A stretch of 64,000 nucleotides of DNA, from positions 678,492-742,491 of the forward strand of contig NW_019091366.1 of assembly GCF_001949145.1 (NCBI RefSeq), read 5' to 3'. The notes below the pieces were generated by a model. That model made no database searches. It had not been told where the DNA came from and saw nothing but the letters and a program-made list of their open reading frames with translations. This stretch comes from Acanthaster planci (Eukaryota; Echinodermata; Asteroidea; Valvatida; Acanthasteridae). Position numbers and translations under genes: made by a program. The first letter of the stretch is position 1, and each line of letters opens with the position of its first letter. Positions 1 to 11,324 of the stretch are shown one piece after another.

Positions 1-433
1 ATTTAAATCCACACATTCTATGGATTGCCAACTCACCGTGTGACCCGTGATAAGTTCAACTAACAAAGCCACTAAGTGAAGTCCTTCACTACATATGGCT
101 GCTCTAGTTATTACGTATAAAGCATGATCCATCACTAGGGATACATGGTGACCCACATCAATAATACATTTCTAACACTTTGCCGAAATATAGTGACTAA
201 ATTGTGATATGACTCCTATGCATAAATATGCTAACAGGATACCTCATCCCTGGTTCAGTATCTGATAATGGTCAAATTCGGTTGGCTTTTTTTCCCTCAG
301 AGCAGGAACAACAGAGCTGTTTGTTCCAGCTGGAGTCAATTAAAAACTAAACTTGGCATTATTAAAAACATACACTGTGCTCAGTGTGACTAGTAAAAAC
401 ACACTTCCGCAAAGAAATCAATCAGCCACTTGC
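1..433. other. ZRANB1 intron after exon 3
   Basis: The minus-strand frames contain no continuation of the OTU domain, so the next exon lies left of the window. Confidence 0.6.
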
Positions 434-3009
434 CTCATGCCTCCCTCATTCAGACTGTCGCCGAGGGCGTGTCGCAGGGCGGCGTCGGTGTCGAACACGC
501 CCCAGGTGGCCTGAAGCACTGAGTCCAGCAGGCAGTCACCAGCCGTGCGGTTCCAGAGGGCATAGAGCCGGCTGCCCAGACTGTCCGACACCTCAACACT
601 CCAATTGATAATTGGAGACTCCTGTTCCAATTCTATTCGTAGAAGGAAACGCAAAAACTATGACCATCAATGACGGTAAACAATCACAAGGCAAAGTTTA
701 CAAACTAAATTTAATAACTTATTCTGGCATCATGAAAAAGCGGGGTCTCTGCAGAGTGTTGACATAAACAAATTACCAGAGAAACATAAAATCTGCTATC
801 TCCATGAACGTTAATTATCACATCAAGCAAAACTAACAAAGGTGATTCTTAAATGTCAAATACAGCCATTCAATCCCTGCATCAGGAAAACAATTCCCCG
901 TCAAATGACACTTTACACATTGTAAACTCAGCCTGTTTCAATGTTTCATGAGCTTCAAAGGTGAGGGGGTAATCTGAAAGCTTCCGCAAAGTGCAAACTT
1001 TGGGACATACGCCTTTTCCTACCCTGAGCAATTTTCCAGAAATGATTAGTTTCCCACAAATTCATTATTTTATTGAAGAAAAAAAGGACAGACTTTCATT
1101 TTTCAGAGAACAAACATACAACCCATCCATTTTATCTGCTGTTTGACCTTTCCGAGGGAATTCACTGCACTTACCTTTCTGCACATCGCGATCTAGGAGT
1201 TCATCAAACAATTGATTCCTAACAGTAAGTGGGAGGTCTTCAATTTCTGGCACAGAAAAATCAAAAAGGGATGTAAGAAGAATAGGATTTCAAACCTTTT
1301 CAGGAAAAAATGGATTCAAGAGCTTTGAATCTAAACTGAGACCTTTCATTAAGTCCATTATCCCTAACCCCCCTTGGCCCGTTTACAAGGAACCATCCTG
1401 AATCCTCCAAAATCCTCCGATTTTCAACATGAAAAACATGCACTCAGCCCAAATCCTCCAAAATTTCTTGAAAATGTCATTTGGAGGTGTGCCTAACTGC
1501 CAGAATCCTTCAAAATCCTCTGGCAATTCCTGTCATTATGTTGAGGGAGTGCAAATGGCATTCTTGAGCAGTGCGGTTGATTCAAAAGAAACATCGGGCT
1601 GAAGTTGTGCTCGACTAAGCAGAAACAACACAAGGTCTAAACCACGACCTTCATGTATGACATTCTTCGAAATCAGCCATGCACTTTTGCCATACACCCT
1701 GAATGCTCCAAATTCCTCCACTTTGCACTTAAGTTGAAAACAACTTAGTACATGATCCAGGACTGCTTCTGAAACTGCGAGAAAATCTGCTGCTGAAATA
1801 AATGTCTCTTAAAAAAATAAAAGAAACACACTTTAGCCACAACAAAGCATAGTCTTACCTCCTGGCAAAATGAATGTTAACAGATCTGTCACAAAGAAGC
1901 AAAGGAAATCTCCTTTCCGCTGGCGGAGAGACTTAGCAATATCCCTGCGTATACCGGCAGCCAGGTCTGGACAGACCTGTGATGGGGGCCGCTTCACCAC
2001 GTTGGCGCTGACGTCGGGCGTCAAGAGCACCGCCACCAAGTCCTCCCGCTGGAAGCGAATGGCCAGGTGCACCAGGGTGAAGCCGACGTCAAAGGCACTG
2101 GGCCTGTTGAGTAAGGTCACTTCGTCACGCGTTAGCTGGCGGGTCGGCGACCCACCTGAGGTAAGGTACAGTTCAACGGCCCGTGCATCCCCCTCGATCA
2201 CGCCCATACAGGCGTTGAGGAAGAGCCAGTCTGACTTGCGCAGGCGTTTGCGGATCTGCTTGAGGCGCTTGTCGTGCTCGGCCAGGTTAATGGTGCCCTG
2301 GCTGGGCACCGTCTGTGGGGAGGCCCGGGTGGCAGATGACGGCTGGAGCTCCACTTTGGCGTCCGGGCTCCTGGGCGGAGATATGGGTGGGGAGCCGCGG
2401 CTGGATGCCTCCACGTTACGCAGGTTCTCCTCGATCAGGGAACTGTCTGCCGCCAGGCCCAACTCGGGGCTGTGCTTGCTGCGCACGCACATGCACAGTG
2501 CGCACTTCTTGGCACGGGGCCAGTTCTCGTAGGTGCAGGCCGGGCAGGCCCACTTCTTCACATTCTGGCCCAGGCTGCGATTGCGGTCGTTGTTGCCCAT
2601 CTGGCTGGCCTCGGGAGCTCTCGGCATCCTGATGGTCTTGGGCATGCCCCTCCCCCTATTCTCCAAGGTAGGGCTACTGCTCCCCGGCGAGGAGTAACAC
2701 AGGGCGCACTTGGTGGCCTGGGGCCAGTTCATATAAGTGCAATGTTTGCAGGACCACTTTACAGCTGGAGAGAGTGGTCCCCGGTGATCGCTACCTGGTA
2801 GTATCAAGGGCACTGTTCCGGTTCCTGTGCCCCTGGATATCAGATCTCTCCGAGGCACCTCCGGTGAGGTCGGGGCACTGATGTACTGGACTGGCCGGCG
2901 GGCTTGACAGAGGGTGCATTTGATGGCACTGGGCCAATTGTTGTAGGTACAGTATTCGCAGGTCCATTTTTTGTGGTCATCAGTCATACTGATTCCTCAA
3001 CCTGTCAAC
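434..3009 (-). CDS. ZRANB1: ZRANB1/Trabid deubiquitinase, 5' part (left-truncated)
   Basis: Trabid is an OTU-family deubiquitinase that prefers K29/K33-linked ubiquitin chains and acts in Wnt and other signalling. Coding exons are 1859-2987 (with 5'UTR to 3009), 1175-1246 and about 434-632, and phases join cleanly (E-I-E-D after exon 1, E-L-E-Q after exon 2). Three NZF zinc fingers are visible at residues 8-27, 78-97 and 146-165, each with a W-x-C-x2-C-T-Y-x-N-W-P core and a C-x2-C end. A helical, ankyrin-like ubiquitin-binding region follows (about 235-375). The OTU active site N-R-T-A-G-D-C-L-L-D-S lies in exon 3, with catalytic Cys434 (human Cys443). Nothing clear for the rest of the OTU domain, including its catalytic His, is visible below 434; it lies beyond the edge. 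The start ATG at 2987 directly precedes NZF1. Identification is firm; the exon 3 donor is discussed in the findings. Confidence 0.95.
1352..1548 (-). repeat. Dispersed repeat, family 4 copy A
   Basis: In ZRANB1 intron 2. On the minus strand it runs CCTCAACATAATGACAGGAA, AGAGGATTTTGAAGGA, ACACACCTCCAA, GGAGGATTCAGGATG, CCAAGGGGGGTTAGGG. The same blocks in the same order occur on the plus strand at 58261-58402. Confidence 0.82.
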
Positions 3010-3890
3010 CTGGAAAAATTTAACTCAATTCAAGCATAAACTTAGGCCATTTATGTTGCAATTCAACGTTTTTTTCCTGACTTTTCTTCCACCGTATTGC
3101 CAAACTTACATGTTACTTTCTGTGCATGATTTAACTTGCTTTACGAATCCTGTGAAAATGTTTCAGCATATTAAAATTCAGTGCAGCGCTATAAAATGGT
3201 GTTGCTTAGGAACCGAGGACAAAAATCAGACTGAAGATGTTCATTTGTGGTATTCTTGAACAATGTCTAGGAAGAGGTCCACATATGGACGCCAGTAATT
3301 ACTCCCTACAGTGACCTGTTAGCCTTCAGAAGGCAAAAACATGTCCAGAAAAGTTCAATTTAGGAAGGGAAAAAAACAAGTTCTTAAGATTTACAGAACA
3401 CTTCAAATTTTCAGACCGGTCTCATAGGGTTTGTGCACAGGGTGGCAAATGGTGGCCGTACATGGAACTCTTTCCCAATCTCTGAAGCCGTCTGTTATCA
3501 TAGTTCTGGTTTCTGTCTATCAGTGGATGGCAAATGATGGCTGGCCATCAGTCCAAAACCAAATGAATGAATCCCATGAGTTAACAATTTCACAGCTATT
3601 AAAACACTAATATAATTGAAAATGATACAAATACAAATGAAAATACCTCTTTGCACATTCATAGGCCTACAGGAAATCTAATATCCCAAAGTTAACATCT
3701 TTAACAATCTTTCTGCATGTCATATGCTACGGTTAGTATTGTTAACCATTTATTCAGTCTTGAATTTTAGAATGAAATCGTTTTACTCCAGACATAAAGT
3801 TGACAGTGTACAGCAGTGAAATCTGGAAGATGTTTAAGATAATATTTGAGAGTTCTCAATTTGTATGCCATTTTTATATTCAAAATACAG

Positions 3891-3984
3891 TTAACCACTT
3901 ATTGCTGTCCGATTTTGGAGATCCCATCCACGTGTATTAAACACACAGTGCACGAATCCGGAGTTCCCGGCGGCAAGTGGTTAA
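3891..3984. mobile_element. TTAA-flanked element, family 2 copy A
   Basis: It starts TTAACCACTTATTGCTG and ends GGCGGCAAGTGGTTAA, in 94 bases, inside the ZRANB1 5'UTR intron. The ends match the 46023-46632 element; this is a very small non-autonomous relative. Confidence 0.65.
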
Positions 3985-4519
3985 TGGTGATTAGCACCAT
4001 AGGCCTATTCAGATTTTTTTCAAACAAATGCACATTTCATTTGCATTAAGGTTTAATTCTGTTGGCCTAGCCGTATTTTGGAGACCTTCCTTGTCTGCCT
4101 TGTATCAATCAGTATTCCCTTAGAACTCGGGGGGTTCTAGAGATCTAGAGATTTTCACTAGCACAAGGGTTGAAGGGGAAGATCTACAAACAACTCTAGT
4201 TTGCAGGTGAAAAATCCACAAAGACCTCGGGTGACTTGAGTCTTAATTTACAATTCGTCCCTGTCTTGACCCTTCTTGAAACTACTGTTACCTTGAGACA
4301 AGTACATGTAGGAGTGAGGAATGCGCATCTCTCTGAGTAAAACATGGATGATGTAACTAACGATAGGCTCTAAAAATAAACAGCAACTGGTCTAATATCT
4401 CGGTCGCGCAACTGCAAGTTTAACGCTAGCGCTGTGGTAGGCTGTCGACATGGTCGATGTCTGCCAGTGCCACTAATTTTCCACGAACAACAGCAAAAGT
4501 ATTTGACTAGGCTACGTAC

Positions 4520-4655
4520 CTCTTCCTCAACTCTTTCACAGCGTATCAGCCGACCGGAACTTATACAATGATCACTCAAACGGGCTTCTAATCTCATCAT
4601 AACAAATCTATCTTTTACTGCAACATCAACAAAGAATAGTCTTTCCCCATCGGAC
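4520..4655 (-). other. Probable noncoding first exon of ZRANB1
   Basis: A strong splice donor (AAGAG|GTACGT) ends at 4520 and would join the acceptor at 3010/3009 in front of the ZRANB1 start. The upper edge is set only by a YY1-type motif at 4655-4664, which often marks a start site. The exon contains an ATG at 4600 that opens an upstream ORF. No transcript evidence is available; this is inferred from splice signals. Confidence 0.5.
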
Positions 4656-5100
4656 TGCCATCTTTAATCAAATCAGCTGGTTCCCTGCGGTTTACCGCAT
4701 GAAATGTGAAAGGGAAATTTATTTTAAATCTGTGCGGTTAAGGAAACCAGCGAAGTGTATTTTGGCAAAACATGACGTCATCGAAACAAACATAACGAAA
4801 ACATTTCATGCAAAAATATATGGGACATCGAAGAAATTGGTTGAATTGTTCGTTATGTTACAACCATGATGTGTGCCAGCTTGCTGGCAATGAGGCTGTT
4901 GAACGTTCTTTACGCACCTTGGGTGTGAAAGAGGAAAATTAATAATTCTACTGCAAATTGCCTCTAGCCCCGCCCCTCCCATTTTCTAGCCCGGAAAAGT
5001 AAACGCTTGAGGGCGTGAGTCATTATTTACAAACCTCACGCGTCGGGCGCCGGCGCGCGATACGGCGCACGCACGCACGCGCACATAGCATCTAGGCTTA
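4656..5100. promoter_or_regulatory. Bidirectional CpG-rich promoter, ZRANB1 / ADPRS
   Basis: The interval between the two inferred first exons becomes strongly CpG-rich at about 5037-5085 (runs of CG and GCGC, in otherwise AT-rich DNA). It carries AAGATGGCAG (minus strand, 4655-4664, YY1-like) on the ZRANB1 side. GGCGGAAGTG (5104-5113, ETS/GABP-like) lies on the ADPRS side. No TATA box is obvious. The head-to-head arrangement suggests a shared promoter; the factor names rest on consensus only. Confidence 0.55.
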
Positions 5101-5136
5101 CTTGGCGGAAGTGATCACTTGTCTTGGAGGCTGGAG
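5101..5136 (+). other. Probable noncoding first exon of ADPRS
   Basis: A donor (CTGGAG|GTAAAC) at 5136/5137 fits the acceptor TTTTTTGTCCAG at 5556, which opens the exon carrying the ADPRS start. The 5' limit is a guess. The ETS-like GGCGGAAGTG lies inside it. Intron 5137-5556 contains nothing else I can recognise. Confidence 0.45.
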
Positions 5137-5580
5137 GTAAACTCAAATGCACGTAACCTTTCTCCTCCAGGTCTATGATATAACTTTAGGCCCTATAACT
5201 TTGACAAAATCTGAAGTGCTCTCAGAATGGTACACATACAAAATTACTGACATGCCTGAATTATTTTTAAAAGATTTTTGCGGGATAGAAGCGGTAGCGC
5301 TCATTTCGTTAGCATGCTAGGACAAAGCTGAAAAAGTTCAGCTCGAGGTCATGCTGAATCTTACATGGTCAGTGAAGCAGCTTTACATTTCTTAGTCCAC
5401 ATTTTTCCCCTTTTTTAAATTTGACTTCTTACTACTAACTGTTATAACGCTTTTAAGCGCTCAACTTCCCACTCTTCGGAAGTTTAGGTTGCCTAGGCTA
5501 TTGCAAATTGGAACAATTTTTTATTCATTTGAACATCTTCATTATTTTTTGTCCAGGGGCACTGTGATTATAGTACTACC

Positions 5581-7873
5581 ATGGCTTGCGTGGGATCTGG
5601 TCTTAGGTCCCGCTTTCGTGGCTGTCTGCTGGGTTCATTAGCTGGTGACTGCCTAGGGAGTCCCTATGAGGGTGGCATCCTAGTCGCCAAGGGCATCACC
5701 CTCATGGAAGAGGTTGTAGACTTCATTCGGGGTCTAGACAGCAAACGTGAAGGTCGTTGCAAATGAAGCATTTATCATCGAAGTCAGTATTTTAGATTTG
5801 TTCTGTTTGATGTTTCTATGTGCATCAAATCTAATAACCATGATATAGTATTTTTTTTTCTCATATTCAGCCCGCAAACTTTATTTCACCGATGACACAG
5901 CAATGACCCGCTCTGTGGCAGCATCTCTCATCCACTGTAAAGGCAAATACAGTGCCAGAGATATGGCACAAAGGTGGGCATCGTGTTATAAAGAACCAAA
6001 TCCTTTAAAAAAATTTCATAACTTCTACAGCTTGATTTCCGGAAAAACAGGAAAATACTCTTTGTTCCACAGCAAGCTTGGAGAGGACATTTTTGAAGTG
6101 ATGTCTTTCCTGTAGATTTTCAGAGGAATTCGCCAAAGATTCTGGCCGAGGGTATGGCGCCAATGTTGTGTCTATCCTTCCTGCTCTTGGAGATGCAAGC
6201 ACAGAGGACATCTATGCACCAGCGAGGACACAGTTTGATGGCAGAGGCTCTTACGGTAATGGCGGTGCCATGAGAATATCACCTGTGGGTCTGTGCTCCA
6301 GCAAAAACTTAGAAAGGGTGATTGAGGTACTGTTTGTCTGCTCCAACTTTGTCATTTTCTTAACTTTTCCTTGGTGTCTTCACTAATCCTGACCTTCCAA
6401 ATACATCAAGTTGCGTTGTCAAGGTTACTTCCCCACAGAATGTGACCAGATCTAACAGATAAAGCATCCCCTTGGCCAAATGACCTCAGAGTTCAAACCA
6501 TCCAGGTACCACAGGATCCAACAGTATCATTGTTCAGTGTGGTTCAGTTCTGTAATCTCAACAAGGACAGCTAATGCAGTGAATTTCCCTTTGGTCCCAA
6601 AAATGTGTGCGATACTGGCAAATGCCTGGTTGTGAAATTACTCCTTAAACGTAGAGGTTCATTTCAGTCTACCTTTTAGTTGTGCCATCTATAGAGTTGA
6701 AGAATGCAACCAATGATGTCCATCTTCTGTCTCCCTTAGATAGCCCGAGAGAGCTCCAAACTCACCCACTCCAATCAGCTGGGCTACTGCGGTGCTGTCT
6801 TGCAAGCCTGTGCCATCCACTCGGCCCTGCACTCGGACCCAGCCACGCTGGACACAGGCACATTCGTGGATGGGCTGTCCCGGGTCATGGATAGAGTGGA
6901 AGAAGGAGGGCAAGACGGAATATACGCCGGCAGGCTGAGGTTACTGAAGACCATGCTGAAGGCTGACCCCAGCACAGAGGACGTGGCCAAAAAATTGGGT
7001 GGGTGTCCGTAGGGCATGAATTTGATAACAAATCAAGGCTTGTGTTGCTATTGCATTTGTCAAATACCAAGTGTACCGCTCAATAAATAGCTGGTTTTTG
7101 GTGAAACAGTGCCACAGAACATCACTGAAATGTGGTTTCTTACTAAACTAAGGTATTTTTCTGATTCAGTAGCAGTAGATTTTTAGGGCTCCAGACTTGA
7201 AAATTCTTGCTCAATTTCAGGGCCATGAGCAGTTTCAGGAAAACCAAGTCCCAGAATAATTGAAGCTTGAGCTTAGAATAGTTCCAATTTGAGCATTCAA
7301 TATTTGTGACTTTAGAGAGGGCAGCGATGCCCAAGCTGGAAAAAGCAGCAAGTGTGGGAAGCCACAATACAAACTTTTTTCCACTGTTTATTTTTACACA
7401 TTCATAGCATTTTTCTGGGGTTTTGCTCATACCTGGCGCGCCTGACATCATTGCATAAAAGAGCAAAGATCTGCACTGTCCAATCATTAATCACAGTCGG
7501 CTCCAGAATCAAGCAGAGTATCACTGATTACCATGGATTCATTGTTTTTGACCTTGCTTTGTTATCAACAGGCAATGACATAGCTGCCCACAAGTCCGTG
7601 CCTGCGGCTATCTATTCTGTCCTCAGGTGCCTGCAACCTGTCCCCGGCATACCTACCGACAACCGGCTGGAGAGGACCGTGATCTATGCCATCTCCCTGG
7701 ATGGTGACACGGACACTATTGCCTCCATGGCGGGGGCCATCGCGGGGGCACTATATGGCAGCGAGGAGGTGCCCAAGGTGTGGCTGGACGTCTGCGAGGG
7801 AGTGGATCACGCCCTGAGCCAGGCTGACCAGCTTTTTGACATTATGGTGGGAGAAGGTGGGGTAGGTGAATAG
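5581..7873 (+). CDS. ADPRS: ADP-ribosylhydrolase ARH3 (ADPRS)
   Basis: ARH3 removes O-linked ADP-ribose from serine after PARP1/HPF1 signalling and hydrolyses poly-ADP-ribose and O-acetyl-ADP-ribose in nucleus, cytosol and mitochondria. Coding exons are 5581-5752, 5871-5973, 6116-6326, 6740-6998 and 7572-7873, all in phase, giving 348 residues (human 363). The N-terminal R-F-R-G-C-L-L-G-S-L-A-G-D-C block, the metal-binding Y-F-T-D-D-T-A-M motif, G-S-Y-G-N-G-G-A-M-R and the second metal site G-D-T-D-T-I-A-S-M-A-G-A are all present, so the enzyme should be active. The start ATG has a strong Kozak context (ACCATGG). The exon 1 donor (GAAG|GTCGTT) is weak but required by phase. The last codons are G-E-G-G-V-G-E, and a long hairpin begins right after the stop. 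Confidence 0.95.
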
Positions 7874-7874
7874 A

Positions 7875-7963
7875 AGTAAAATTCTATTGAAATTGGAGGA
7901 TTTGGGACTGTTAGGGCTATTCCTAACAGTCCCTAATCCTCCAATTTCAGTCTGATTTTACTT
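7875..7963. repeat. Long hairpin directly after the ADPRS stop
   Basis: Two arms of about 40 bases, starting AGTAAAATTC at 7875 and ending ATTTTACT at 7962, pair around a short GCTAT loop with only a few mismatches. The inner arm GGAGGATTTGGGACTGTTAG recurs in diverged form at 12262-12318. It is probably a MITE remnant forming the start of the ADPRS 3'UTR. Confidence 0.85.
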
Positions 7964-10900
7964 ACACCCAAGGGGGGTTATGGCTAAAGAAGCGGTTTAG
8001 AAAGCCTTCTCTGATCTGTATTCCAACGGGAAAACAAGATTGTGGGGACTTTGGTTGTAAGCTGCAATGTTTAGGGTCCCTACAATAAGTATCTTACAAC
8101 AAGGGTCTAGTTCCCAGAACTACTTAACTAGATTGTATGGACTCTTACATATCCTCGGCATAACACATTCTGCTCATTTCTCAAGGCTACGGTTTCTGTT
8201 TGGCTTCAGCTTCAACATTTGCTTTTTTGGTTATTTGCTTTTAAGTGCTTTTTACGACCAGAAGGTGTTGATTAATTTTGCAGATGTGTTATCTTGGGCA
8301 TACAGTATGCTGTTTGTCAGCGGCAGAAATTGTCCAAAATTTGTAACACTGCCTATTACATTTCCCCTCCATGTGGAGTCTGTTTGCAACTGTGAGCTTG
8401 TAAATTTGCCGAAAAATCCTGCAAACAGTGTAACTGCAATGAACTAAATACATTCAGAGTCTTTGGTTAATTGAATTTTATTCATCAGTTTAACAGAAAT
8501 TTTAAACATTTTTGATGGTTTTTCTCGGGAGCAGGAATATGAGCAAAAAGTTCACCTTTCACTCTCTACCCAGTATCATCAGTCGATAGTTAACTGGACA
8601 TTGCAATCTCAAATGTGCTTGATGAAATGGGCCACTTTTATCCAGTAGTCTTGTACATGATAAAAGAAGTGCTGCTGAAAAGCTTCCCCTTCTTTGATGA
8701 AATGTTTCAACAGTTTTTGGTTTTGTTCCCTCAGCTTGCAAATTTTATACGCATTCTCAGGTCCAACTACTGCAAAGTAGACCATCTCTCCTCCTTTCTC
8801 CTTTGACAAATTCTCTAATCTGATTTTAGACTTACAAGAAATGTATCACTGCCAAAAAAAATAAAAAAATCAGCCTCCGAGCTTCCAAAGTGTAGTGGGA
8901 TTACAAGATGTGCTGCAGATATGCAGCTTTTTTAATGATCCAGCGTTGTGGACATCTCACAGTGAAGGTAAAACTTAATTACACATAAAGATATCACGAC
9001 TTGTTAAAGAAAATATACTGAATTTACCACAGCCTTTTGAAAATTAAATATGATACAGGATTAGTATAAATTTCCAAATAAAGAAAAGTATGACTTTCTT
9101 TACACATGCTATGCTTAATTCTGTTTCTTTTTCTTTAGTGATATATTTTAAATTGATGCCATACCATGCGGTTTACCCTTCAATAAAAGTTGCTAAATCA
9201 AGATCAGTTTTGTTTTTTATTTCTATCTTGAAGCCTGACAAGCATTCGACCATCCTTGGGAAAAGGATTCTCTTTTGATTTTAAACTAGGAAAGCTAATT
9301 ATGAGAACTCGCATTACAGTTTTTTAGGCGAGGGATGAACACTGTAAGAAGGTTTTACCCCGACACTTCAAGTGGAAAACTTTGGATAAAGTGGGAATTT
9401 TCTTTTTTTAATTCAAAAACCCAAATTCATTTTGACTCACAAACAGAAGCAGCAAGTACATTCACCCAGGAATTAAACTAAACTGTTCACAAGTGGTTTA
9501 CTATATTCTTTTGCATTGCAAAGACATGTACTAAAAAGAAATTAAATAAAAACTTAAAACTTTACAACTAAAGCAACACTGTTAAGAGGGAAAAACACCA
9601 AATGTTTGTTTGCAAGAGCTTCATTTGCAAATTGCAGATTTTTTTCAAAAGATCAAGGAAAATTGATTATTGCTATGAGTAAAATGTTATTTTCTTGCAC
9701 TAACAGACACAAATGTACTAGTCTGCAACCCTAAGCCAGACACACTTGATGCAGGTAAACCTTAAGGTTACGTTGAGCAAAAATTGTCACTGATTTGGCT
9801 GGCAAATTTGTGCCCTGCTAAGAAGTTTCCGTAATTCCAAATTTTGCTGAGAACAGACAAAGGCAGACTGATTATCATTTCACATTCAGTACTAACAATT
9901 GTGCAGAATTCCATGTTTCTGGCAATCTTCTCCAATTGTGCGCACAAGGTATGGCCCGCACCCCCATTCCCCCTTCACAGTCCAGTTTTGGCACGACAGT
10001 GGGCTCATCCTTGGGCTGAATTAAGAAAATAGTGATCCTATCAGAAACAACCCAGATATTTACGTGATCTGCCTTTCACATAAGATGTCTGATCACTTTA
10101 AAACAAGGTTATAATGTGGATGCATTTCTTGCTTTTTTTTTAAACACATCATAGGGTCTACTTCAAAAAATGTAAAAATTGCACATTCTGTTTGCACTGC
10201 CACTAAAGATCTAGTCACAAGCAAAGATGAGTGACCAGATAGGGTAGCCAATAGCTTGTATCATTGGTTAAACATTTTCACATCTTCGTGTACGTATACA
10301 AAGGCTACAGCGACAGGAACCAAACTGAAGCTAACTCACTACCATACTGCAAGAGTTTCAGTCTTAAGAATGGATTTACATGCTTCTAAATTTACTGATA
10401 ACGAATGTTCGGGGGGGGGGGGGTTTTCACCCAGGGGCTCAAGAGGTCTTATCCAGTTTGCTTGGCCGAGGTTTAGGCCTCAGTCCCAACAACAATATAC
10501 TTGTGAAAAAAAAGTCTCCTGAAAAGTCTGCCTGAAAGGACAAAGGAAAAGAATACCGATGATTAGCACAACAATGTGCCATCAAATACCACAATTTGAA
10601 TTACCATTGTGAATGTGTGCGTGTGAAGCAGCAATGGCTTTTTCTGGCTGAGCCGGAGTCCGTCATATGAAGTCTGCCAAATTCTACCCGGTTTGGCCCT
10701 TTTTTTTCCCACCAGTTGTTATCTATCTGCTCTGGCAGTTTTTGGATCAAACACAATTTTGAATCTTTCGGGGCTGTGAGTGGCCATTTAAAATTAAAGC
10801 TGAAAAAACAGCTAGCAAAAAGCTGAAACGTAAAAAGTTCCCATACTTTTGTACAGACAGGTGTACAAACAAAGCTGACAAACAAAGCTGAAATTCATTG

Positions 10901-11179
10901 TCAACATCTCAACAAAAAAAGCTGAAATCAGCTAAAAAGCTGAATTCTCACACCCCTGTTCTTTTCACTGGTTTCACTTCAGTAAGAAACACTTCCACAC
11001 ACAATCCCCTGTTCGTGGAAAATAAGTTTTCAAAGAAAATGCAGCAAGATAGAGAGTACGAGTGCTTCTGCATCTAACTTGAAATCTGAAAAATATTCCA
11101 TCTGTGTATTTCAAATGCCACTAACTAGCCTACATGTCAGTGATACATGTACAAACATTTACTAATTTTAAATTTTGAC
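7964..11179. other. Intergenic, between convergent ADPRS and mitoferrin 3' ends
   Basis: AT-rich DNA with no ORF that looks coding. It includes the end of the ADPRS 3'UTR (exact site unclear; AATAAA-type signals occur at 9075 and 9182), a G homopolymer at about 10410-10423, and a stretch with repeated AAAGCTGA words at 10797-10945. No gene is recognised. Confidence 0.6.
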
Positions 11180-11185
11180 TTTATT
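11180..11185 (-). terminator. Candidate poly(A) signal of mitoferrin
   Basis: AATAAA on the minus strand, about 140 bases after the mitoferrin stop codon at 11325. Placement is right for a short 3'UTR; cleavage is not demonstrated. Confidence 0.45.
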
Positions 11186-11324
11186 CCATATAATTATAAA
11201 AACCTTTTTGTTTCATTTATCAACCAATACTCTCATGAAATATTCTAAAAACATCTGTTTGTGCGCGTTTTTTTGTTTTGTTTTTCAATTTCAATGTCTG
11301 AAACCGCCAAGCGGTTCACGACGG

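Noticed and set aside
1536-1721. 61-codon minus ORF in ZRANB1 intron 2
   Set aside because: Exons 1 and 2 already join in phase without it, and it overlaps a dispersed repeat.
1870-2532. 220-codon plus-strand ORF
   Set aside because: Antisense shadow of the ZRANB1 first coding exon, whose minus-strand frame carries three intact zinc fingers.
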